A DNA stretch of 64,000 nt from Enterococcus diestrammenae (GTDB lineage Bacteria; Bacillota; Bacilli; Lactobacillales; Enterococcaceae): NCBI RefSeq assembly GCF_009933255.1, contig NZ_MAEI01000051.1, positions 18,041-82,040 of the forward strand, written 5' to 3'. The translations under genes and the position numbers were made by a program. Below the pieces are notes generated by a model. The model saw nothing but the letters and a program-made list of their open reading frames with translations. It did no database searches and had not been told where the DNA came from. Numbering within the stretch: the stretch's first letter is position 1; each line of letters starts with the position of its first letter. This document shows positions 58,105 through 64,000 of this stretch, one piece after another.

Positions 58105-59043
58105 ATGATTGAATTCGAAAAACCAAGAATCGCTAAGATTGATGAAGAGAAAGATTATGGCAAGTTCGTTGTAGAACCTCTGGAAAGAGGCTACGGGACT
58201 ACTTTAGGCAATTCCCTGCGTCGTATTTTACTTTCTTCTTTGCCGGGTGCAGCCATTACTAGCATCCAGATCGATGGTGTTTTACACGAATTCTCTACTG
58301 TCAAAGGTGTACGGGAAGATGTGGCACAGATCATCATCAACATCAAAGGCCTCGCCCTTAAGATGTACACGCAAGAAGAAAAAACCCTTGAAATCGACAT
58401 TACCGGACCAGCAACGGTCACAGCCGGTGATATCATCGTTGACAGTGATGTAGAAATCTTAAATAAAGATATGTACATCTGTACCGTTTCCGAAGGTGCG
58501 ACATTCCATGCGCGTTTGACTGTGAAGCCAGGCCGCGGTTATGTTCAAGCTGACGAAAACAAAAAAGAAGATATGCCGATTGGCGTTCTTCCGGTTGATT
58601 CAATCTATACCCCCGTTCATCGTGTCAACTACCAAGTTGAAAACACACGGGTTGGACGTCGGGATGATTTCGATAAATTAACGATGGAAATCTGGACAGA
58701 CGGATCCATTTTGCCATTAGAAGCAATGAGTCTGGCTGCGAAGATCATGACTGAACATTTGGATATTTTTGTGAATCTGACAGATGAAGCGAAAAACGCT
58801 GAAATCATGATTGAAAAAGAAGAAACCCAAAAAGAAAAAATGCTCGAAATGACCATCGAAGAATTAGACTTGTCCGTTCGTTCCTACAACTGTCTGAAAC
58901 GTGCTGGCATCAACACGGTTCAAGAATTGACTAACAAATCTGAACCGGAAATGATCAAAGTTCGTAACTTAGGACGTAAATCTCTAGAAGAAGTCAAAGC
59001 TAAATTGCATGACTTAGGCTTAGGTTTACGTAAAGACGACTAG
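58105..59043 (+). CDS. rpoA: DNA-directed RNA polymerase alpha subunit
   Basis: A 312-residue alpha subunit. The N-terminal assembly domain (about 1-230) has [21 protein letters not shown] (read as two adjoining blocks), and the C-terminal DNA- and activator-binding domain (about 245-312) has [16 protein letters not shown] and [15 protein letters not shown]. It is encoded after S11 in the standard alpha operon order. Confidence 0.98.
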   Translation: MIEFEKPRIAKIDEEKDYGKFVVEPLERGYGTTLGNSLRRILLSSLPGAAITSIQIDGVLHEFSTVKGVREDVAQIIINIKGLALKMYTQEEKTLEIDITGPATVTAGDIIVDSDVEILNKDMYICTVSEGATFHARLTVKPGRGYVQADENKKEDMPIGVLPVDSIYTPVHRVNYQVENTRVGRRDDFDKLTMEIWTDGSILPLEAMSLAAKIMTEHLDIFVNLTDEAKNAEIMIEKEETQKEKMLEMTIEELDLSVRSYNCLKRAGINTVQELTNKSEPEMIKVRNLGRKSLEEVKAKLHDLGLGLRKDD

Positions 59044-59073
59044 GAAAGTATTTTGGAATAGGAGGAAACCCAC

Positions 59074-59454
59074 GTGAGTTACCGCAAATTAGGACGCACA
59101 TCTAGCCAACGTAAAGCGATGTTGCGTGATTTGACTACTGATTTAATCATCAACGAACGCATCGTGACGACAGAAGCTCGTGCGAAAGAAGTACGTTCAA
59201 CTTGTGAAAAAATGATCACTCTTGGGAAACGTGGAGATCTGCATGCACGTCGTCAAGCTGCTGCTTTCGTTCGTAACGAAGTCGCTAGCGTACGTGAAGA
59301 AAACGAAGAAATCGTTGTAGAATCTGCTTTGCAAAAGCTTTTCAACGACATCGCTCCTCGTTATGCAGAACGCCAAGGTGGATACACTCGTATCTTGAAA
59401 ACTGAACCACGTCGCGGCGATGCTGCACCAATGGTTATTTTGGAACTGGTTTAA
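59074..59454 (+). CDS. rplQ: 50S ribosomal protein L17
   Basis: A 126-residue L17. [19 protein letters not shown] opens it, and [19 protein letters not shown] ends the core. It starts at GTG (59074) after AGGAGGA. It is the last gene of the ribosomal cluster, followed by strong hairpins. Confidence 0.98.
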   Translation: MSYRKLGRTSSQRKAMLRDLTTDLIINERIVTTEARAKEVRSTCEKMITLGKRGDLHARRQAAAFVRNEVASVREENEEIVVESALQKLFNDIAPRYAERQGGYTRILKTEPRRGDAAPMVILELV

Positions 59455-59537
59455 AATCACACTTAACATCACTTTATTGATGACTTTTTAGAGTGTTATG
59501 ATGTTGGAAGGCAGTCTTTCCGAGTCTAGCTCAGCGC

Positions 59538-59590
59538 TACATCCCGATTTCGGTCGGGATGTATGCACTCATCATAAAGTGCTTTTTTTT
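59538..59590 (+). terminator. Terminator of the S10-spc-alpha operon
   Basis: Two hairpins lie in tandem. The first is a perfect 10-bp stem (59538-59547 with 59554-59563). The second, GCACT (59565-59569) with AGTGC (59578-59582), runs into TTTTTTTT. The first may assist the second or act as a pause site. Confidence 0.85.
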
Positions 59591-59622
59591 TACTCTCAAA
59601 GGGCTGTCTTGACAGGTCTTTT

Positions 59623-59872
59623 GAAAATGGCAAAATCTGGCTTCGTAGGCTGGGTATGATGGCAGCTGAACTAGTCAATGCCAAATAAAGGACGGTTTGT
59701 CATTGACCTTACTGCTTCAAACTTAGGGTAAGTGTCGCAGGCGCCCCACTTTTGAGTAATTTGCTAGTCCGCCCTAGCGATTTCTGCGTAGGAGTGACTG
59801 TATGCGGGTAGCCATCAGGGATCCCTGGAGCGACTGTCATGCCAGGCTACTGCGTCAGATTTTGCCATTTTC
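59623..59872 (+). repeat. Large palindromic intergenic repeat, copy R3
   Basis: Arms 59623-59665 and 59834-59872 are inverted copies (GAAAATGGCAAAATCTG on the outside). The interior holds module 1 on the plus strand (59674-59744; CAATGCCAA, TTGTCATTG, TCAAACTT, GTAAGT) and module 2 on the minus strand (59758-59805; GCATACAG, CGCAGAAATCGCTA, ACTAGCAAATT). It is the same family as 36741-37309 but in a distant intergenic region. Confidence 0.75.
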
Positions 59873-60155
59873 GGTGGTAGTCAGAGTGGTTTGTGAGAGT
59901 AGGAAGTAGCGATTTATATTGTGACTAACATCTGATTGAAAATAGAAAATGGGCGCACGAGCCCAGACGGTATGATTTCCACACTATTTAAGTGGAGTAG
60001 TGCAGGAGAGAAGTACTAGGAGATTACCAAAGTGTGAAGCAAAGGGAAGCGTCTGAAGTCAAAGGTCGGGTTTTTCCCCTTGTTTAACACGGTGCCATTT
60101 ACAGCTGAACCTCTCTAAAATTTGTCACAAAACAATGGCATTTCTTTAGGAATAT
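59873..60155. other. Intergenic stretch after repeat R3
   Basis: No gene is seen. It has a TCCAC/GTGGA stem (59978-59996) and no coding frame of interest. Nothing here resembles a known riboswitch. Confidence 0.4.
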
Positions 60156-60184
60156 TTGAAATGGCCGGCTTTTTTTGGTAGATT
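60156..60184 (+). promoter_or_regulatory. Candidate promoter of the ecf operon
   Basis: A -35 TTGAAA (60156-60161), a 17-bp spacer and -10 TAGATT (60179-60184), about 78 bp before the ecfA1 start. Confidence 0.5.
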
Positions 60185-60261
60185 GAAGAAGTGTGTGGAA
60201 ATTGAAGTGTGGGCTTTAAAAGCTGAAATTTACGTAGGAGCTTACGCGAAGGAGATTAGCG

Positions 60262-61101
60262 ATGGATCCGATTATTGAATTGAAAAATATTACCTTTAAA
60301 TATGATCCCGAAGATGCGCGACCAGCCTTAAATGATGTTTCCCTGAGTATCCAGAAGGGAGAATGGGTGGCTATCATCGGCCATAATGGTTCTGGAAAAT
60401 CCACCTTGGCAAAAACGATTAATGGCTTGTTATTGCCTCAAGCTGGTACGGTTAAGGTGGGCAATCTAGCGCTGAATGAAGAAAATATCTGGGAAATCCG
60501 CAAAATGGTGGGTATGGTTTTTCAAAATCCTGACAATCAGTTTGTGGGGTCAACGGTGGAAGACGATGTCGCTTTTGGGATGGAGAATCAAGGAATCCCT
60601 CGAGAAGACATGCTTACGCGGGTCCAAAATGCGTTGGAACAAGTCAAAATGACTGACTTCAAAACGCGGGAACCGGCCCGTTTATCTGGTGGACAAAAAC
60701 AACGAGTGGCGATTGCCGGCGTCGTTGCCTTGAGTCCAGAAATTATTATTTTGGATGAAGCTACCAGCATGTTGGATCCTGAAGGGCGGGAAGAAGTCAT
60801 TGCCACTATCCAAAAAATCAAGGAACAAAACGATTTGACGGTACTTTCCATCACCCATGATATCGATGAAGCTGCCAATGCCAGCCGGGTTTTAGTGATG
60901 CGAGAAGGCCAGCTGATTGATGAAGGGACCCCAGAGAAAATCTTTTCTGCCGGGCCTAAATTGATCGAGTTGGGATTGGATTTGCCTTTTCCTGAAAAAC
61001 TGAAGGCGGCCTTGAAAGCCCGCGGGGTAGACGTGCCCGCAACGTATTTAACTGAAGAAGGGATGGTGGACTGGTTATGGACATCCGTTTTGAAAAAGTA
61101 G
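60262..61101 (+). CDS. ecfA1: ECF transporter ATPase EcfA1
   Basis: A 279-residue ABC ATPase. Walker A is GHNGSGKST (40-48), the Q-loop is [10 protein letters not shown], the signature RLSGGQKQR and Walker [14 protein letters not shown]. With EcfA2 and EcfT it powers many interchangeable vitamin-binding S components, including the one at 44338-44886. It overlaps ecfA2 by 25 bases. GAAGGAG precedes the ATG. Confidence 0.97.
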   Translation: MDPIIELKNITFKYDPEDARPALNDVSLSIQKGEWVAIIGHNGSGKSTLAKTINGLLLPQAGTVKVGNLALNEENIWEIRKMVGMVFQNPDNQFVGSTVEDDVAFGMENQGIPREDMLTRVQNALEQVKMTDFKTREPARLSGGQKQRVAIAGVVALSPEIIILDEATSMLDPEGREEVIATIQKIKEQNDLTVLSITHDIDEAANASRVLVMREGQLIDEGTPEKIFSAGPKLIELGLDLPFPEKLKAALKARGVDVPATYLTEEGMVDWLWTSVLKK

Positions 61102-61943
61102 ATTTTACCTACCAGCCGGGCACCCCTTTTGAGACCCGAGCACTATTTGATATTGATTTAGAGGTTAAAGCTGGCTCTTATACGGCATTAGTGGGTCATA
61201 CCGGTAGCGGCAAGTCTACCTTGCTACAACACCTAAATGCCCTCTTAAAGCCGACAAGTGGCGTGGTTACTATCGGTGATCGTAGGATTACGCCGGAAAC
61301 GGATAATAAAAACTTGAAACCGATTCGTAAAAAAGTCGGGATCGTTTTCCAATTTCCGGAAGCCCAGCTATTTGAAGAAACGGTGGCAAAGGATATCGCC
61401 TTTGGACCAAAGAATTTCGGCGTATCAGAAGAAGAGGCGCGCAAATTAGCAGCTGAATACCTTGCCTTGGTAGGCTTAGATGAAACCTATATGGAACGTT
61501 CCCCATTTGACTTATCTGGTGGTCAAATGCGCCGTGTCGCTATCGCTGGTGTTCTGGCGATGGAGCCAGAAGTTCTGGTCCTAGATGAGCCGACAGCTGG
61601 CCTAGATCCTCAAGGTCGGAAAGAAATGATGGAGATGTTCCAACGCCTACATGACGAAAAAGGATTAACCATCGTCTTAGTGACTCACTTGATGGATGAT
61701 GTGGCGGATTTTGCCGACTATGTCTACGTCTTAGAAAAAGGCCATATTGCTAAGTGTGGCACCCCTCAAGAAGTTTTTGCCGATGTGGGCTGGGTGGAAG
61801 AAAAGCAGATTGGTGTACCGACAGCCACCGCGTTTGCCGAAAAGCTAGTGGCTAAAGGGTTTCAGTTTGACCATTTGCCTTTGACTGCGGAAGATTTGGC
61901 AGACCAATTGTTGGCGTTGGGAGGGTTGTCCCATGATGAATAA
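61077..61943 (+). CDS. ecfA2: ECF transporter ATPase EcfA2
   Basis: A 288-residue ABC ATPase partner. Walker A is GHTGSGKST, the Q-loop [13 protein letters not shown] (the EcfA2-type FPE), the signature DLSGGQMRR and Walker [14 protein letters not shown]. It overlaps the genes on both sides, consistent with coupled synthesis in fixed ratio. Confidence 0.97.
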   Translation: MDIRFEKVDFTYQPGTPFETRALFDIDLEVKAGSYTALVGHTGSGKSTLLQHLNALLKPTSGVVTIGDRRITPETDNKNLKPIRKKVGIVFQFPEAQLFEETVAKDIAFGPKNFGVSEEEARKLAAEYLALVGLDETYMERSPFDLSGGQMRRVAIAGVLAMEPEVLVLDEPTAGLDPQGRKEMMEMFQRLHDEKGLTIVLVTHLMDDVADFADYVYVLEKGHIAKCGTPQEVFADVGWVEEKQIGVPTATAFAEKLVAKGFQFDHLPLTAEDLADQLLALGGLSHDE

Positions 61944-62730
61944 ATTGATTTTTGGACGCTATATCCCCGGCGATTCTTTGATTCATAAACTAGATCCTCG
62001 GGCAAAATTAATTGCTAGTTTTTATTTTATTGGGATTATCTTTTTGGCGAATAATTGGCAGTCTTACCTGCTGGCAGGAATCTTCACTCTAGGCTGTGTT
62101 TTAGTCTCAAAAATTAGTTTGAGCTTTTTCATTCGTGGTGTGAAGCCATTGATCTGGCTGATTATCTTCACGGTGGCGTTACAGATGTTTTTCACTACCG
62201 GTGGACAAGTCTACTGGAGTTGGTGGATCTTTACTCTGACTGAATTTGGGGTGACCAATGGGATCTTCATTTTCTGCCGCTTTATTTTGATTATTTTCAT
62301 GTCGACTTTGCTGACCTTAACGACGGCTCCGCTGGAATTGTCCGATGCGATTGAATATATCTTGCGACCGTTAAAAGTCGTGCATTTCCCGGTGCATGAA
62401 ATTTCCTTGATGCTGTCCATCGCCTTACGCTTCGTGCCGACTTTGATGGATGAAACGGAAAAAATCATGAATGCCCAACGTGCCCGGGGGGTGGACTTTG
62501 GCGAAGGAAACCTGATTCAAAAGATGAAAGCTATTATTCCTTTGTTGATTCCGTTGTTTGTCTCCAGTTTCAATCGTGCCGAAGATTTGGCGACGGCGAT
62601 GGAAGCGCGGGGCTACAATGGTGGCGAAGGGCGTACCAAATATCGGAAGTTGGATTGGCATTTACGGGATACCGTGACGATTGTCATTTTTGCTCTCTTT
62701 ACCGTGGGCTTGATTTTGTTACGTAAATAA
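61933..62730 (+). CDS. ecfT: ECF transporter transmembrane subunit EcfT
   Basis: A 265-residue membrane protein with several helices and the two coupling motifs with Ala-Arg-Gly cores: [14 protein letters not shown] and [15 protein letters not shown]. These dock on the two ATPases. The start follows GGGAGGG. It completes the energising module. Confidence 0.96.
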   Translation: MMNKLIFGRYIPGDSLIHKLDPRAKLIASFYFIGIIFLANNWQSYLLAGIFTLGCVLVSKISLSFFIRGVKPLIWLIIFTVALQMFFTTGGQVYWSWWIFTLTEFGVTNGIFIFCRFILIIFMSTLLTLTTAPLELSDAIEYILRPLKVVHFPVHEISLMLSIALRFVPTLMDETEKIMNAQRARGVDFGEGNLIQKMKAIIPLLIPLFVSSFNRAEDLATAMEARGYNGGEGRTKYRKLDWHLRDTVTIVIFALFTVGLILLRK

Positions 62731-62737
62731 GATTTTC

Positions 62738-62780
62738 AGGCGCAGACGGCAGGCTTTGGGCCACCGACTGCGCCTTTTTC
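62738..62780 (+). terminator. Terminator after ecfT
   Basis: AGGCGCAG (62738-62745) pairs with CTGCGCCT (62768-62775), followed by TTTT. It implies that truA may use its own promoter or readthrough. In 62781-62936 I see no gene; TTTGGCTTCACGAAC at 62804-62818 recurs at 63817-63831. Confidence 0.75.
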
Positions 62781-62936
62781 ATGACTTAGGTGGGATAAGT
62801 ATTTTTGGCTTCACGAACGGACACCTTGTAGCATTGAGTGGGAATCAACACAGGAGCAAGAACATCCTGGCTGGTGCTCACTTGATTCTCGAGAGTTGGC
62901 GTTCGTTTGGTCTGTCTAAAGAAAGTAGGGCAATAG

Positions 62937-63719
62937 ATGGTACGTTATAAAGCGATTATTATGTATGATGGTTCAAACTTTAACGGTTTTCAACGGCAAC
63001 CAAATGGACGGACTGTGCAAGAGGAACTGGAGAAACTATTGACCAAGATGGCTGACGGGAACCCGGTAATGGTTCATGGCTCGGGCCGAACCGATGCAAG
63101 GGTGCATGCGTTAGGGCAAGTGATTCATTTTGATTTTCCTTATGAGCGACCGCTGGAACGGATGCGCTTTGCCTTGGACACCCAATCACCGGAAGATATC
63201 GCCGTACGAGAGGTGGAGCTGGTGGATGAAAATTTCCATGCACGGTATTTAGTGACGGAAAAAACCTATCAGTTTAAGGTGGATATCGGGAAACCTCGCA
63301 GTCCGTTTCGCCGGCATTACGCAAGTTATTATCCTTATCCTTTAGATTTGGATTTGATACGACGGGCTTTGCCGGATTTGCTGGGGACCCATGATTTTAC
63401 CTCTTTTTGTGCGAGTGGCAGTTCAGTGGAGGAGAAGGTGCGGACCATCCACGAGGCTTCTTTGGCGGTAAATGAGGCGGGAGATCAGTTGACCTTCACT
63501 TTTCGCGGGGACGGCTTTTTGTATAAGATGATTCGCATTTTAGTAGGAACGTTGTTGAAAATCGGCAATGGACGTATGGCGGCAGATAGTATCCCCTTGA
63601 TTCTGGCAGCTAAAAACCGTAATTTAGCAGGGCCTACCGCGCATCCAGAAGGGTTGTATTTAGTCGAGGTGCGCTATGACGGAGTGAAGGGGATCGATCA
63701 TTTGGCAGCAAATGAATAA
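62937..63719 (+). CDS. truA: tRNA pseudouridine(38-40) synthase TruA
   Basis: A 260-residue enzyme that makes pseudouridine at positions 38-40 of the tRNA anticodon stem. The catalytic Asp53 lies in GSGRTDARVHALGQ, followed by FHARYLVTEKTYQ and the C-terminal FTFRGDGFLYKMIRILVGTLL (read as two blocks). Its place after ecfT is conserved in Firmicutes. Confidence 0.96.
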   Translation: MVRYKAIIMYDGSNFNGFQRQPNGRTVQEELEKLLTKMADGNPVMVHGSGRTDARVHALGQVIHFDFPYERPLERMRFALDTQSPEDIAVREVELVDENFHARYLVTEKTYQFKVDIGKPRSPFRRHYASYYPYPLDLDLIRRALPDLLGTHDFTSFCASGSSVEEKVRTIHEASLAVNEAGDQLTFTFRGDGFLYKMIRILVGTLLKIGNGRMAADSIPLILAAKNRNLAGPTAHPEGLYLVEVRYDGVKGIDHLAANE

Positions 63720-63726
63720 ATCATCA

Positions 63727-63757
63727 AACTGGCAGAAAAAGCTGTCAGTTTTTTTTA
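63727..63757 (+). terminator. Terminator after truA
   Basis: AACTGGCAG (63727-63735) pairs with CTGTCAGTT (63742-63750, one mismatch), followed by TTTTTTT. Confidence 0.85.
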
Positions 63758-63763
63758 GACTGA

Positions 63764-63803
63764 GGTATTATAAAATTTTCACAAGTAAAAATTCTATAAT
63801 ACC
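63764..63803. repeat. AT-rich 19-bp inverted repeat
   Basis: Bases 63764-63782 pair with 63785-63803 with only one or two mismatches; the ends are GGTATTATA and TATAATACC. It is adjacent to the module 2 copy at 63845 and lies outside any gene. Confidence 0.6.
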
Positions 63804-63844
63804 AAGTCCAACGACATTTGGCTTCACGAACTAGCTCAGCTACC

Positions 63845-63891
63845 GCATACAGTTGGACTAAGCAAGAGTCGCTAAGTCCAACTAGCATCTT
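63845..63891 (+). repeat. Stem-loop module 2 of the intergenic repeat family, copy R4
   Basis: GCATACAG, then AGTTGGACTAAGC pairing with GCTAAGTCCAACT (one mismatch), then ACTAGCA. The flanks match the copies at 37121-37168 and 59758-59805, but the stem sequence differs and remains paired. Confidence 0.65.
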
Positions 63892-63959
63892 CTAAAATTA
63901 AGTCAAAACCGACTCATGATAAAGAACATCATGTGTCGGTTTGGCCTTAATTCTCGAGA

Positions 63960-63986
63960 GCTGAACGAGTTCGTTCAGCCTTTTTT
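63960..63986 (+). terminator. Hairpin terminator near the window end
   Basis: GCTGAACG (63960-63967) pairs with CGTTCAGC (63972-63979), followed by CTTTTTTG. Just upstream, AACCGAC...GTCGGTT (63907-63942) forms another stem. No gene lies between truA and here, so the RNA it serves is unclear. Confidence 0.65.
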
Positions 63987-64000
63987 GTTTGCCCAGCATG

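Noticed and set aside
59500..59563. CTAGCTCAG-like text resembling a tRNA D-arm near a GC-rich stem
   Set aside because: No acceptor stem, anticodon arm or T-arm can be built around it; it fits the operon terminator better.
59873..60261. Riboswitch upstream of ecfA1
   Set aside because: No motif of a known vitamin riboswitch is recognisable, and the shared energising module is normally not vitamin-specific.

Overview
The window comes from a low-GC Gram-positive bacterium and most likely from Enterococcus. Evidence for this is the order gpmA / rpiA / rpsL-rpsG-fusA-tuf / S10-spc-alpha cluster / ecfA1-ecfA2-ecfT-truA, the strong AGGAGG ribosome binding sites, a zinc-type adenylate kinase, a four-cysteine S14, an LPXTG-like surface protein, CcpA-type cre boxes and YesMN/Lpl-type sugar uptake genes. 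The species cannot be named from this sequence alone.

Layout. 1-2090: the end of a sugar-acid locus, with a short-chain dehydrogenase cut by the window edge and a galactitol-type PTS IIC. 2101-2620: a decayed IS66-family transposase that marks a junction. 2844-25462: a 22.6-kb glycan-utilisation locus. It holds an AraC regulator, an SGNH esterase, GH29 alpha-L-fucosidase, alpha/beta-hydrolase esterase, GH1, GH42 and GH3 glycosidases, a YesM/YesN two-component system with YesL and a lipoprotein, an LplB/LplC/LplA-type ABC importer, a ROK kinase and a GH31 alpha-xylosidase. All the glycosidases lack signal peptides, so short oligosaccharides are probably imported and trimmed in the cytoplasm. 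Fucosidase plus galactosidase plus xylosidase plus beta-glucosidases plus esterases is the set needed for O-acetylated fucogalacto-xyloglucan oligosaccharides; this substrate is my inference.

25611-31640: mixed small units. These are a membrane protein with a possible overlapping small ORF, the tRNA hydroxylase trhO, a YPKTG-anchored coiled-coil surface protein, a second SGNH hydrolase under a cre box, gpmA, a resolvase-like protein whose catalytic serine and a key arginine are replaced, and rpiA. 32013-36730: the str operon. 36741-37430: an intergenic block of large imperfect palindromes. 37611-40421: trkA-trkH potassium uptake. 40475-44886: a divergent vitamin B6 region with a PdxR-like MocR regulator, a nitroreductase and two small cupins on one side, and a pyridoxine kinase and ECF S component on the other. 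45205-59590: the S10-spc-alpha ribosomal protein operon, complete from rpsJ to rplQ. 60156-63757: ecfA1-ecfA2-ecfT, which would energise the S component, then truA.

The least explained material is a dispersed family of hairpin-forming intergenic repeats near 36.7-37.4, 59.6-59.9 and 63.8 kb. Two internal stem-loop modules recur in both orientations, and differences between copies partly preserve pairing. I do not recognise this family.
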